A DNA stretch of 64,000 bases from Mauremys mutica (taxonomy: Eukaryota > Chordata > Testudines > Geoemydidae): contig NC_059074.1 in assembly GCF_020497125.1 (NCBI RefSeq), positions 193,618,915 to 193,682,914 of the forward strand, in the 5' to 3' direction. The stretch's first letter is position 1. Every line of letters starts with the position of its first letter. Under the pieces are notes generated by a model, which searched no databases, was not told the origin of the DNA, and saw only the letters and a program-made list of their open reading frames with translations. Shown one piece after another: positions 1 through 13,508 of this stretch. Both the position numbers and the translations under genes were made by a program.

Positions 1-3000
1 CATAGCAACCTAAAGTACCTTTTTAATATAATAAGATTAGCTTAGAAGGGTGTTTTATAAATTGGGTGGTTCTAATTTGATTTGAGTACTGGCTCTTAGT
101 AACTTGCCAAAGTTCAGTAAATATGCAGAGTATAGTATATGCACTTTATCTCTGTGTATTAGCTATGACATAAACACGGAGGGGGGAAGAGTCAAATTTT
201 ATACATCAGAAACTGGGTTTGTTGCCAGACATTATAACTTTGCGTATTTAATCTAACTGATGTATGTTAAAATAGGAAACCAAATTCAATGAACTGTTTG
301 TTTCTTTTCTACAAATACACTTACATCAATAACCTCTGAGGACGTGACCTTAAAATGTAACTAGATGTTTAAAAGAACCTCAGAGATCTGCCTAAGACAT
401 TAATGTTTGTGTCAAAGGGCAATATACAGCCATGTATATATTCAGCTGTCTATATGTCGACGGCTGTATTTTTATTGTTACAGGAAACCATCCAACATCC
501 CAAACAGGAAAATTACCAGGTTTTTTGGGGTGAGGAGAAGGGGCAATGGTCTCTTTTAAGACTGATGGCATGACTTTAGGCTAGAGCATATTTTAACTCT
601 ATTTAGTAAACACTTTGGCACCTTGTATATGTTTTCTAAACGCTAAGCCTTGTTTGGGAGCATAAAGCTGCTGGTCAGTCACTAACAGTTGTGAGTTATG
701 GTGTGCCAGGTTGCACAGCGCTGGTTTGGATAGAGCGTTGGCATTAGGCTCCAAAACACAAGGAACAACAATTTTAGCCAGTCACAAGGAACTCCTGGTC
801 ACCTCCCAAGGGACAAATTGATGTCAAGTTCTGCTGTCTGTCAGGATTAAGTGCCTGTTTGCTTTTTCACTAACATGTGGTTTGAGAACAAAGCAGCTCA
901 AATCTCCTCAATTCCTAACAAAGCATCTCAAATTGCTGAGTAAAATTCCTTAATCCTCCATCTTAATCTGAAAACACCAGCACCACATGGTAACACCGAG
1001 GTCTTTCTTTGTCCCCGGTAGAGTACCATTAACAGAGATGTTTGGGTTTGAGCTAACTTATTCTTCAACAGCGTATTATCGGAACGGAACTCCAGGTGCT
1101 TTGTTCTCAGACCAGTTCTTTCCTAATCATTTTTCTTCCTTATCTGCTCCTTTTTAAACAAGAAACCACGTACAAAGCATGGAGCAAATAAACTTGCATA
1201 GTTTTTCAGGACCTTGAACACTGGGCCGGGTGGGAAACAAGGTGAACTTTTCAATCATAAGCACACATAGGCTGGCATTAATCAGTCATTTGCATTATTT
1301 GTTGATTATATGCTTCAGTTGTAGGGCCAAAAAGGACAATGGCATTGAAATGGTAATACGTATTTCTACCAATGTAAGTAAGCAAATCGTGGCTATAGGG
1401 TAATATTAAACCAAAATGTCTGTTTCACAACTACCTGCGTGAAAAGGGTAATTGTGTTAGGACCTGGCATGCCTTCTGCACCATAAAGGAACCACATACA
1501 CCAGACAATTTAAAACACTGTACATTTGCATGTATCGTTTCCATATTGAAGCAAGATCTCTGCATGTCCCAGTGTTTTGTGGCTCTCATTTACCAACAAT
1601 AGCACATGCTGAACTCGACAAGAACAGTTGTAGAAATCTCTACTTCCTCTGTTGTGATTGTACTTCAACCCTGCATCTAAAAGTTTTTTGCTGCAGTTAT
1701 TTGAATTTTATTCTACTGTTTTAGTCACCTCTCTCCTATCTTTCGTCAAGGGCATGTTGTAAAATGTGGGGAAATGGAGGAGAACAAGAGTGTTCAGGAT
1801 CCTCCTGATGATTTGCCTAGTATTTACCTTGTTTCTCTGCCTCTTTTCTAATGTTCATCACCTTCCTTATGAGTTAGTAGTGGGGGCACATGAAATGAAA
1901 GCCTCCATCTATCATTGCCTTGGGCTGGACTCATTCCTGATGACCTCATGCTCTACATTTTGCACTGCAGTGTTCCTCAGTTTAGAACCATAGCGAAGTT
2001 TGTTCAAGCTCCACTTTAATAGACCAGCTCCAAAGGGTGAAATCCTGGACCTATTTAAATCATTGGGAAGTTTGGATTGATTTCGGTGGAGCTGGGAATT
2101 TTACTCTGAGAGAGAGCAAGGAAGTTTTACTGGAAACAAAACAGACAGGAGCAACATCTTAGGATTCTGACACCTCTGGACTGAAGAACATAATAGGACA
2201 ACCAGGTCAAAGGCAGTACAGAGGCATCCTTAAAAGCTTAGCGAACCCTTTCAAAGATATGTTAAGACACTCAGACTGAAAAGCCTTGTAAGTAAGAAGG
2301 ACATAGTTCTAGCAGGACCTCAACAAACCAATTTTTGAGAAAATAGGCCAATTTTTAACAGCTCCGTCTTTTGGGAACACAAGCCTGGGAGGAAGGGCTC
2401 AGTTCGTGCACATGTCCTTTATAGCCCCATATAGGGATGAACAAAAATGTTCTGTCCATCAGAAAAGTCAGTCCTTAAAAATAAGGATCAGAATGAAATC
2501 ATTCTAGAGCTCAAATGAGAAAAGTAAATCTGTTCTGAAAGTTCAAATGGAAACTAGAAATGAGCCAAAAACACAGACATTGGGTTCAGTTCCAGATCAC
2601 AGCATCCCTGAAGGTGGGGACTATTTTGATTCCATAAATCCCATCACCCCGCCCCACCCCCAGATACTTATAATAATCCACATAATTCAGATCTGGATCC
2701 AAATTCTCCAAAATTCTGCAGTGTTTAACTGCAGGGGGCAGGAGTTTAATTTAGGCATATCTCCAGTATAAATTAGACACTTTTGGGGTGTGGTCAAATC
2801 TTTTAGCTCTGGTCTTCTTGCAGATGAGAGTGCTAAGATGCTCACAACTATAGATTTTTCATTCTGTGCAAATTCACAAATTGGATACAAGGTGGAATTT
2901 CATGTTTTCATCAAAAAAACACAACATTCTGGCCACAACCGGTGAACTTTTTGTTCCTGTGGGGAAAGCTTTGATTGTTGTGTTTGCCCCAAAATGGAAA

Positions 3001-3141
3001 GGGGTTGTTTTCACAGTGGAGACAGACCTTTTATTTTTTTCACAAGCAAACTCTCCATTTTCTGCTTCCTGTTTGTTTCTATAGAAAAACTTCTTCATAC
3101 TTGCCTTGTGTTTTCTTTCCTAGCTCATGAAGGGCAAAAGG
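1..3141. other. AT-rich intergenic DNA, no gene seen
   Basis: No gene or bounded transposon is supported. A diverged palindromic unit at about 2035-2110 has GTGAAATCCTGGACC at its left and GAGCTGGGAATTTTAC at its right. Confidence 0.5.
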
Positions 3142-3310
3142 AGGAGGGCTAGCTCAGTGGCTTGAGTATTGGCCTGCTAAATCCAGGGTTGTGAGTTCAA
3201 TCCTTAAGGGGACCATTTAGGAAACTGTCTGGGGATTGGGCCTGCTTTGGACAAAGGGGTTAGACTAGATGACTTCCTGAGGTCCCTTCCAACCCCAATA
3301 TTTTAACTTA
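3142..3310 (+). repeat. Cry I-type (turtle) tRNA-derived SINE
   Basis: The tRNA-like head has a box A-like TAGCTCAGTGGC (3150-3161) and a box B-like GAGTTCAATCC (3193-3203). The body (AGGGGACCATTTAGGAAACT) and the CR1-like tail (GACTTCCTGAGGTCCCTTCC) follow in the standard order. Tortoise SINEs of this type share their tail with a CR1 LINE. It is the strongest single marker that the host is a turtle. Confidence 0.9.
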
Positions 3311-6300
3311 TTACTTGCAACTGCTGTGTCTGCATCCTCCTGGCCAGACTGACCTGTGCTGCTCTCTCATGCTCAGATGTCAGGCATCAGCAAGAAATCA
3401 GAGAGAGGGAAACTTCTGGTGCACTTTCTATAGCTCACCATCCAATCAGACCCTAGTAGAGATTTAAATAGGACCTGACATGCAAAATAACTCAAAGTTA
3501 TAATTAGTAGGAGTCAACTAGAGAACATAACTCATTCATAGGCTATATATACCCAGATCAGAATAGATAGGCAGGACAGTCCAGACAGGTGGATATGAAC
3601 ATATGCAAAAGGCATTTGCAGGTAATTATTTTTTTTCTACATCCTTATGTGGATGGTGTGATTATTTGACGCAGAGTAAAAAGGATCACTATGGCACCAC
3701 CTCTCAAAGGACCTCACAGCCAAAGGCTGCAACTTCAGAAGGAAAAAGAAGTGTCCCGTCTGTAACATTTGGAAAAGAAATGCATGGACAACCACCCTAC
3801 TGCCCTGCAAATGTATTCCTCCATCTTCCCCCTTTAGCTGTTCAGGTTGAAGCAACAGCTCTTGTGGAATGGGATCAAAGAGCAAAGGGACCTAGAACCC
3901 CTTCTAAGCTATACACACTTCCAAAATACATCTGACAGGCCAAACAGGTTTTTAGGGCCTTGCCCCTTTCCTAATTTCACTGAATAACAAATACGAACTC
4001 CTTGCATCTGTCAAATTAAAAGGCTTGGGCCCTTCTGTCAGACAAAGAATGCTAGAGCTTTCCTCTGCCCTGGAATGGGAAAGGACAAATCCTGGGGGAA
4101 TTAATCTCTTGACTTAAATGACTAGAGGGTTCTTCCAGTGAAACGTGAGGATGCATGCACAGGACAGCCTTGTCCCAGAGAAAAACCGCAAAAGGGGAAT
4201 TGTGGGATAACACAGTCGGCTCTCTGACTACCCTCGGTGACAAGATAGCTGCAAGCAATGCTACCTTTAAGGTTCAAAAGGAGAGAAGAGTTTGAAAGGA
4301 GATAGTCAAAGCTATGACAGAACTAAAGCATGTTAACTACAGAGGGACATGACTGATCTCACAGGGAGCCTGGCTAGGCCAAAGTCTTGAAAAAATAGAT
4401 TACTTTGGAATGGAATCTTATAGGAAACCTTTTAACATTACTCCTATGGGTAATAAGGCTGCATACTTGACCTATGAGCTAATGGCAGCCCTTTACCAAA
4501 TCACTCCTGAAGAAATGCTAAGAGAGTTGAAATAGAACTTGGTAGACAAAAATCCCCCTGCTAATTCACCAATATGGAAAAAGCCACCAGGTTATGTAAT
4601 ATACACATAAACTCGACCCCTATTTCACTGAAGAAGGGTAAGCACCATTTTACCCAGTAAGCGTCTGACTTCCAGACTCTGCCATTCTTAAACCAAGTGA
4701 TAAGAGCTACTGGCCTTGATTTTCTCATTTGGGCCAATGGAAATCAGGAATAACTCTACTGAAGTCAATCAAGTTACACTGGTGTAGGGTCAGCATTAGG
4801 TTCAATGTCTGGGATAAGAGAATGAGGTGAAATGGCTCATGTATCGGTATCTGTATTTCATCTGCAAAGCATTGCTGGTGTGGCCATGACGGGCTCTGTC
4901 TCTGACCTGCCAGATATTTCTGACCATAGGTATTGAGGTACCAGATGTCCTGGAGAAGAGAGACACCAGATTCTCAGTCCATGGAATCAAAAGTGCAGCT
5001 GCTCCAAAGCTCCAGTGCATCTTGCCATCAGAATGGTAGCATTTTCAAACCACTTTTCAAAAGGATGAGTGACTGCACTAGGTGCATGGCCCAGAGATGT
5101 CATTCCTGGTAGCAACTGCAAAAACTTGGTAGCTTTCTATTTTCCTGAATGGAGAAAAAGTCCACCACTGGTTCTTCCCATCTCTGCACCAGAAGAATGA
5201 ATGAATGAATGGATGAAAGGGCTGACATCCTGCCAGCTAAAAGGCTCGGATGTGTTTCATATTACTTTCTGCATGGTGACAGGGCCTTCTTTAAGATGGT
5301 AAGACCTGCTTCCCCTTACTCCTTCATCCTACCACAGAAGAGTTTTCTTTCCTTAAAACGATCTCCTGGACTTGTATTAGGAGTCAAAAGTACTGAAGGT
5401 CCATGGACCACATACTGTTCTCAGTTCCAAAACACTAATATGGTGCTTCTTTTCAGAAGGTAATGGTCCAGATAGAAACACCCATCCCCAACCCAATAAA
5501 AGGTATGACTTCTGAAGAAGACAGACATCATATGGAGAAACTTTAGTGCCCTGCCTTAGAAAGAAAACACACTGCCAATCTAGGGCTGAGTGGGAAACAA
5601 CAAACTCTGATTTTGGTTGACCACTAAGCCTTATTAGAACATTGTCAGAGAGGCTGTTCTGCTGGCACCACGTAAAGTGCTCAAATCAATCCTAGCTAGC
5701 CTAGCCAGGGCCCCTTTATCATTGGCCACTTTTTTAAAAAAACACGTGCACCATGGTGTCAGAACCTTTGACTTTGATGTGGCTAGTGCCACACCATATC
5801 CAAAACCTTTGGGACAAAGACTAACAGTCAAATAATATGAAATCATAACTGATAAAACACACACCCGTCCCTGTGTCAGCTGCAGCACTTTATAGCCCAT
5901 GGGTGAGTAATAAGCCAAGGCTCAGTATCTGCTGCTTCATTCTATGATATAACTTTCAATCATGCTAATTAAATTAATATGGCCTGTGCTAATGAAAACC
6001 ACAAAATACTATTTTTGTGTCTACCAGAACATACATTTTAATAATGCCAACTTGTCATGTTGATGTGCCTTTCTGCACCAAATATAAGCAATGTAAATGT
6101 ATCTAACAATCCTTTCATCATAACAAAGGAAATACTATACAGGCAGCCGACTGAACACACACAGGTTTATTTAAGCAGCAAGCAAGCTCAAGAATTAGTT
6201 CTCCATACTAGACTCAATGAGCCTTCTGCAGCGTTACTCCTTTCTAATTTTTTTCTCTCTCTTTTTTTAAAGTATATTTTCATCTTTTTTTTTTTAGACC

Positions 6301-7505
6301 TTGTTTGATTAGCCATCCAGGAAATGTTTAAATTACAAAATCATAAGGTTTAAAAGATTTATAGATCAAATTATATGAACCTAATGCAATATGCCAGGCA
6401 TACGGAAATTAGAAGTCTTTATATTATATTTTGATTATTAAATTGCTCCCTTTATACTATTTAGTTTGTTTGCAACAGTAAGCCTTTTGCTGTCTGATGT
6501 TGGAACCCTCAGAGTAACCAAGCAAAAACAAATGACTTAGTCCTTGGTTCAAAGAAATAATGGGTTACTAGCATAATTAATTTTATGTTTAATTACTGTA
6601 GAATGAAACAATTCAACAATATCTAATCAATCCTTAGAATGACAGAACAGAAGGTCAGCAGTTGCTTTGTTTTGAAAGAGAAATTTATGTCAGGTTCTCT
6701 TTTATGTGCTGGAGAAAGAAATAGGATGAAAGTGGTCAAGCAAACATGAATTAATTGTATAAATGTAATCCTGTTGCCATGCTAAATCACAGACTCTGGG
6801 CACAGGCCTCAAAACACTGGACATGCATCAGTTAAGAATTTCCTCCATTTAAAAAAAAGTGAAGCCTTAAAACTGAATGTGGATATTTTAGGGTTGGTTT
6901 ATTAAGTAGCATTCAGAAGCCTATTTGAAAGAAGATGATGGATTCAGTCCAGTTCCTGCAGGAGGCACATCTTGATCACAAAACCCACCATTACCACTGG
7001 CACTATTTAACCCCTTGCTGTCAAGTCTCAGCAGAGAAGAGAGAGAGAGCAAGAGATGGCTTGTGGTACTGTAAAGCCTGCTGCTTCTGCCCCCTCTACC
7101 GCCAACATTTAGAAGCCCAAGAAATATAGTGGTAAACAGGCAAATGAAAAATAGTTTCCCTTCCCCTCTCAATTAATCAGTAGTCAATGTTGCCAGAGCT
7201 CCCAATTTTATCATAAGTCTTAACATATTTGGTATTTTTCTTAAAGCCCTAGCTCATGGAGTCATGTGATTATGTGCTCCAGTCTTTTGTTAAAGACAGA
7301 TTCCTGCCCCCATGAAGGCATGCATAGAGGCTCATCTGAAAGTTCCAGTCACTTGTCAGGTGTTGCTGGTTAGCTGTTCGGGAGTGTGAATCCTCTGACC
7401 CAGTGCGACTGATGGGTTCAGCATTCCATATGACACGATCTGCCACTCTGGCCATGTCAGCCTCCTCTTCAAATCCCTCCTCTGGCTTCTCCTTGTCTTC
7501 AGCAT
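3311..7505. other. Intergenic DNA, no gene seen
   Basis: Open frames are below about 110 codons and show no domain signature. Only a palindrome-like fragment near 4705-4800 (TACTGAAGTCAATCAAGTTA) and a short AATG run near 5197 stand out. Confidence 0.5.
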
Positions 7506-7692
7506 CAACTACAATCTTATGGAGCATAAGCTTTCATGGGTGAATACCCACTTCGTCAGACACATGCGAAGCCCACGAAAGCTTATGCTCCAATACACAT
7601 GTTAGTCTATAAGATGCCAGAGGACTCTTTGTTGCTTTTTACAGATCCAGACTAACACAGATACCCCTCTGATACTTGACAACTACAATCTT
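7506..7692 (-). mobile_element. Penelope-like insertion with hammerhead-like core and 13-bp target duplication
   Basis: The 161-bp insert (7519-7679) is flanked by identical CAACTACAATCTT copies (7506-7518 and 7680-7692). On the minus strand it reads CTGACGA (7559-7553), a hairpin GTGGGT-ATTC-ACCCAT, and GAAA (7535-7532): the conserved boxes and stem II of a hammerhead ribozyme, with one extra A after CTGACGA. The arms GGAGCATAAGCTTTC (7521-7535) and GAAAGCTTATGCTCC (7577-7591) are perfect inverted copies, so the 5' end is inverted relative to the rest. The right part (GTTAGTCTATAAGATGCC, CAGATCCAGACTAACACAGA) is a repeat abundant in turtles and crocodilians. Penelope-like elements are known for hammerhead motifs, inverted ends and variable target duplications, so this assignment is a reasoned inference. 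No open frame is needed or seen. Confidence 0.65.
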
Positions 7693-8384
7693 GTCACCAT
7701 CAGGTTCACGGCTCTGAAGAGCTCTAACACTGCCTGCATGTCTGCTCTCACTTCCTTCCCTCTCTCGTCCCAAATCTCCACCCTAACTGTAGTCTTCTCC
7801 AACTCTTATTTTTGTCCCTTTCCTCATGCCACGACCACCTGGAATTCTTTCCCTCTCACCATGCACCAGACAATCTTCCTACCCCTCCATCCCCCCTCCC
7901 TCCTTTTGCCTTCCTTAAAACTAACTCGTTCTTTAGAAGTCTTTGTACAATGATCTGCACCCAGCACTGCCGCCACTGTATGCTTCCACAATCAGCTGGA
8001 AGTCATGGAAAATCAAAGATATAAGGTCAGATGCTCAGCTGGATATCACCATTGATATCAACGGCGCTACATCCATTTACACCTGCTAGGCACCTAGTTT
8101 CATTAGACTAGCTTGCTCCCTTGGATTCCTGGTGTCACACCAAAATAAGTTCATCCTGGAACCTGACCTTCTTTTTCCAGTTCCACTCATACTATAGATA
8201 TGGTCCATTCTTATTAAAAACTTAGAAGCCCATTAAATCTTAGGTCTCATTTAGACCCTTACCTCAGGATGTTGATTTAATATATTTGTTTAGAACAAGG
8301 CTGTCACTGTGTATCTGTATGCTAAGGGCCTGGTCCATAGCCCATTTAAATCAGTGAGTCTTTCACTGATTTCCATAGGTGCTG
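7693..8384. other. Intergenic DNA with pyrimidine-rich stretch
   Basis: 7740-7930 is pyrimidine-rich on the plus strand. 8020-8100 and 8320-8384 resemble halves of the palindrome family. No gene is supported, though a minus-strand frame crosses 7693-7795 (see findings). Confidence 0.45.
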
Positions 8385-8585
8385 GATCAAACCAATGCTT
8401 AATTTGTAATGAATGTAATATAATTGCCAGGGATCAAGCAATTAGATGGCAGGGCTCAAGCAATTTTTTGACTTTCATAACTGACACAGCAAGCCCAGAG
8501 GAGCTGGGGCTATGAACTGCCAAGCCAACAGGTGCCAGGGCTCAGCCCTGGCAAGCCCTGGCACCAATTAAGCACTGGCTCAAAC
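8385..8585. mobile_element. hAT-type MITE, 185 bp, 8-bp target duplication
   Basis: The element (8393-8577) starts CAATGCTTAATTTG and ends CAATTAAGCACTG, inverted relatives of each other. Flanks GATCAAAC (8385-8392) and GCTCAAAC (8578-8585) agree at 7 of 8 positions. It interrupts an older palindromic element. Confidence 0.75.
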
Positions 8586-11500
8586 CCTAAGTGAAAGGAG
8601 ACATGGAGGCTGGCAAAGAGAGACTGTATGAGGTTGTCTATTTATAGCCTCTTTCTAGACTGATAACTCCTCTTGGACGCTATGATCGGGTGATCTCTCT
8701 ATCTTAAAAAGTTAAACCCATTAGCAGTTCTCCAGCGTTTTCATTCTGCAGATTGCTTCACAAAGGAGAGTTCCCTTTATGGGCCACTACCCCTCCCAAT
8801 TCCCTGCTAGTTCTCAGTGTTTCATTCTGTAGGCTCTGAAGGATCCTGGGAGTCCATGGACTAGTTTCTGAGTTGTGTTTGGATATAGATGTGAATGGAC
8901 CAATCAGGAATAGATATAAGTGTCTGTCCTAAAGATTGGGCCATGTCTCCTGAAGCTCTGGGCACAGAAGTCTTCTTTGGGCCTTCAAGTCAAGAATGCA
9001 AGTCATGGTCGGCAGAGGGGTTGCTTTACTTTGCTGAGAAGTGGTTAAGGTGTCAGTTGGAACTGACTTGACATTCATGAAAGCTGCAGTCTAGCACATA
9101 AACCAAACTTGTATAATGTGTTGATTTGCAGTGCATATGCAAACACACACGGCTGAATTCTCCACTGTGACACCGCCATTTTGGGTCACGCTGCCAGCAG
9201 ACCCTGGCTGGCGTAACCAGTCCATGGAAGAGTGATCTTCCAGTAGTGTCAAGGCTTTTATGCCAGGCCTTTTCCCTGCTCCTTGTGTGGCAGGGAAAAG
9301 GAGGAATGGCTGGGATGTCCTTGCACAGCATCAGTTCTCAGGTGGCTCTAAAACCCAGCACAGGAGGATGGGCTCAGCCCAGAAAACATCAGGGGAGTGA
9401 AAGGTGACTTTTTCAGGCCCTTTGCACTGACATTCCTGATCTGCACTCTCTGCAGATGAGCTTCCCTAGCCTTTGATCCATATTCTCCATGAGAGACCAG
9501 AATGTCTCTAAATTCAAATTTTTTTAAAAGTATATATTATAGGAGAGCTCAGTGGATTGTTACAAGTGGGAAGTGTATACAATACTTGATCCATACAATG
9601 GACACTTGTCATGTTACCTATGGTTTCGAATAGTAAACAAAGTTATGGGAAAAGTTACTGTACTTGAGCAGTAGATGAGTTTCAAATATAAATAAGTCAG
9701 CCAGTTTAAATGTTTCTAGAAAATAAAAGCCTTAGCATAGAGGCGATGATTTAAATGGCTATACATCTTCATTTCTGGAAATTAGAAGTGCTAAAATTCC
9801 CCATCTGGGCTAAATTCATCCCTGCTTTCTGTACTGAATTTAACATAACACAAAAGTCAAATGAATTGAAAACAATTGTTAAAATAATTCTCTTATACTG
9901 GAATTATTTTTCTTTTGTGCATATTTACGCCTGGACTGGCTTTGCCAGAATTACTAACCTTTAAACCAAAGGATTGACATTGGAAATAACTACAACAAAA
10001 TAAACGGTACAGGGAGATGGAAATGTGTATTTTTTTTCGATAGATTTCATTCTGACAATAACACTATAACAACAACACTAGAACAAACAATTGAAATGTT
10101 CATATTGTGTTTCTATTAAAATTAACTGTTGACTAAACATCAGCTTCGTTCATGAAGAGCAAACTCAGACTGTTTAATAAGTCTTGGACTGGCCCAAAAA
10201 TATTCCATTGATTTCCACTAGTGTAATGTATAGAATATAGTCATGATTTTCAAAGTAGCCTACAAGAATATCCATGGGATTTGAGCACCTAACTCCCTTA
10301 GACAAGACCTGTGAGAATAATGGATTTTTATTTATTTTATTTTATTTTATTTTATTGTTAACTGGCAATTGCAAAAAAAAATAATGTTTCGGATAGGCCC
10401 AAAACCCTTTTTTTTTTTGTAAGAATTTTGGGTGGCTTGAATATATACATAAATTTTGGATTTAAAACAAAGCATTTTTGACTGAAGATGAAACATTTCA
10501 TATCAATTTTGACCCTTTTTAAAATTCAGTTAAAAAGAAATGTCAAAAGTACAGTCATTTTCCTTCAACAAATTTGAATGTTTTGTTTCAAAAATGTCAA
10601 AATGAAATAGCTATAAGAAGTTTGAGGGATTTTGGTGGTTGTTTTTTTTTACACAAACAATCCAGTGAAACCAACATGAATTTGATTAACATTTTGCTGT
10701 TACCAAATCCACAGTTTTCACTGAAACTTGGCCAAAACGATTCTACCTCAGACCCCTTTAAAACTTCCATCCCACAAATGTAATAGCAACTATAAAACTG
10801 TAAAGTGTCCATCTCCGTTTAAACTTGCTATTATGTGGTCTATTCCTGGGATTGCTTTATTTTCTGCAAAGTATTTTGTTTCTAGTTAATTACCATGACC
10901 TTACCAAAAAGCCAAACAGTTGCTCTTGATCAATCAGCAATTTGTTTTAAAAACTAGACAAATATTTCACATTCTATCAATTCAACTCCTCTCCAGTTTA
11001 GTACCAATGCGGAATGCAATAGCTGGCTTCCTGTAAGAGAAAGCAAAATCACTGTCATTCCCAATGTTAGAATAAAAGATCAAAGTTTAGTTTCTTCATG
11101 CTCTGCAATTTCTTCAGCATTATTAATGTAAACAGCGTAGTATCCAATATAAAGTATAAAGTACATGCTAAAAGTGAAGGAGAAAATGGATATCACCAAT
11201 ATTTCCTATAAATCTGAATTTCCCTTTGAATCCCTTTATTTTCTTTACATGCTTCCAGTTTCGGAAATCTTTTGTCTTGTGTTGCAGCCAAAGACCACAT
11301 TTCCTACTTTGGCATTTTCAACCATTTTTTAAAAACTCAATTCTCACTGAAGTCAGCAAGTGTTGAGGTGACTCAGCACCTCACAGAATCAGACCCTCGA
11401 GTTGCCAATATGTGAACTAACGTGATATATTTCTGTTTGTCATATGTCAAAAATGAAGTGGGCGAGCTTCCAGCTTCACATCAACAAAAGTTTGTTCTGA

Positions 11501-11589
11501 TGCTGATTCTAATCCTACAAAGGAATTGGCCTGCTCAGATCTCTAGGCCGGATGGGAACCTTAGTTCATTATTCAGACAGTCTAGTAGT
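8586..11589. other. AT-rich intergenic DNA, no gene seen
   Basis: Contains a TTTTA pentanucleotide run at 10325-10356. No open frame exceeds 100 codons and no bounded transposon was found. Confidence 0.5.
10325..10356 (+). repeat. (TTTTA)n simple repeat
   Basis: Five to six tandem TTTTA units with minor variation. Confidence 0.9.
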
Positions 11590-11830
11590 GGCCTCCTCTT
11601 TGTACTAAAGCTGCTGATGGTCCAATGTACTTCTCCTCTACTGCCCCTCCATCCAAAACAACCTTTTTTGTGTCTCTCAGCCTCATCAGCACACTGCTTT
11701 TCTTTAATGGCTCTGGTGGCAACATCTCTTTTCTCCCTTGCCTACATCTTTTAATCTGTCCCTTCTACTCCTGCGATTTGACCACTGCAAAGCATTTTGG
11801 GACACATTCTGTATGAAAGGCAATTGTTTA
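11590..11830 (+). repeat. LINE-tail-like remnant
   Basis: GCAAAGCATTTTGGGACACA followed by TTCTGTATGAAAGGCAATTG resembles the common L2/CR1-clade tail ending in GAAAGGCGCTATATAA. The upstream pyrimidine-rich part is uncertain. Confidence 0.4.
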
Positions 11831-12397
11831 ACAAAATCATGTTGTTTAAGAAGTTTCAGGTTTTACGATGGCTTCCTATTGCGTGTGACCTTGATAAGGG
11901 TCGCAGTTCAAATTGGGGCCTTTGAGCTACCTTTCTGCCTTCCCTAATCCTGGGGTGGGCTGGCTAGGGGCCAAGAAACCCCCAGTGTAATTTAGGGCCT
12001 AGACGCCATTCCCAGAATCTCCATCACCCAGCACACTCTCCTCTACCCGCCCTCACACATTTCAATGGGCCCTATGTGGAAGAGGGAAAACAGATGAAGT
12101 AAATGCAGCCACACAAAGCTTTACACTACAAGAGAATCCCTCTGGCTAGGGAACTCCTCATCTACCCACTTAGGGCAGCTTTCAGTGGCACAGCACAAAG
12201 GCGACTTGACCTGGGCTGAGGGTCTGGCCCTCAGTTTTTCCCCCTTAAATATTGTTCACCAGAATTACTTGAAACTCAGCTTCATTACTTGTTGATAAAC
12301 ACCACGGATAAATCTTTGCACCCAAAATATTAAAAGTAATATTTACATATTTTATAGTTCACAGCTGCTCTATTAATCCCTTTGGAATGCAAACATG

Positions 12398-12485
12398 AGG
12401 CCAGTTCCTCAGCTGGTGGTGTAAATGGTCACAGCTCCATTGAAACCAACATCGTTATGCCTTAGACCAGCTGAGGATCTGGCCT
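12398..12485. repeat. Short palindromic (foldback) element
   Basis: Arms of 20 bp, AGGCCAGTTCCTCAGCTGGT and ACCAGCTGAGGATCTGGCCT, match as inverted copies at 19 of 20 positions. The centre reads CTCCATTGAAACCAACATCG. Confidence 0.8.
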
Positions 12486-13312
12486 AATTTATTTAAGAGT
12501 GTGTACAACACAAATTCTTTCCCTTAACATACAAAAATATCTCTGTGCTGGCCCCGCAAAGGGATTTCAATGGTCAGAGAGTAGATGTGGCTTTACTATC
12601 TCCCTCACTTTTTACATTTACATAGTTTTTTTTAAATATATATATAAACAAATTAGAAGTATCGTACAGCTTGTGTGCATTTTTTTCCTCCTTTTCCCTT
12701 TAACTCATGACAATTGTTTATTTTAATGTGTGTCTCTCACAGATTTCACTCCCATTCTCAGGGAGAATGATGGGTCAGCCTTGCTTTAAGTTTATGAACT
12801 GACGGCCCAATTTCAATGACAAAAGCAAATGTAACGGAGGCCTGTTTTAAAGCAATGATTGTCAGCTCACATGTTCGATATGTCATATGGCGTACACTTC
12901 ATTAAGGACTGAATTACTTCATATGTAACATGAGCTAAATTAAAGTCAATGTCAGGCTGCATAAATCACCACTTTAAATGTGTCACTAAGAGCACTGAAA
13001 CAGTCATCATTGCCCTTTGCCCTGAAATAACCCAAAAATCTGGGCCTTATTTTTCTAAGTTGTAAATATGACAGATATAAGGCTGTTTTCTTTGCTAGGG
13101 CTCACAGTTTTACTCTAAAAAAAACCTACTGAACTTTTAAGGAAACAGCAATGGTCCACTGACACCTCTAATCAAGCAACGTATTTCATGGTGCTGTGGA
13201 TTCAGAACTCACAGTTAAAGATACCAAACGTAGAATATCAATCATGCTGTCATAAGAGTCCTTCTTTACAGTGATGGAAAGAGCTGCAGTGGAAATGTGG
13301 CCTCCTGCATGC

Positions 13313-13508
13313 CTAAGAGACAGGGGTGGCTCTATGTATTTTGCCACCCCAAGCATGGCAGTCAGGTGGCTTTCAGCGGCATGCTTGCAGGTGGTCCACT
13401 GGTAACGTGGATTCGGCAACATGCCCACGGAAGGTCCGCCGGTCCCGCACCTTCGGCATACCCACCGCCGAATTGCCACCGAAGCCTGGAGCCGCCCCTG
13501 CTAAGAGA
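13313..13508. mobile_element. Nonautonomous hAT element, 180 bp, perfect 8-bp target duplication
   Basis: The element (13321-13500) begins CAGGGGTGGCTC and ends GAGCCGCCCCTG, inverted with one difference. CTAAGAGA flanks it exactly on both sides (13313-13320, 13501-13508). The GC-rich interior carries no transposase. Confidence 0.9.

Noticed and set aside
3603..3935. 110-codon plus-strand open frame
   Set aside because: No start context, splice sites, domain or family similarity; length is compatible with chance.
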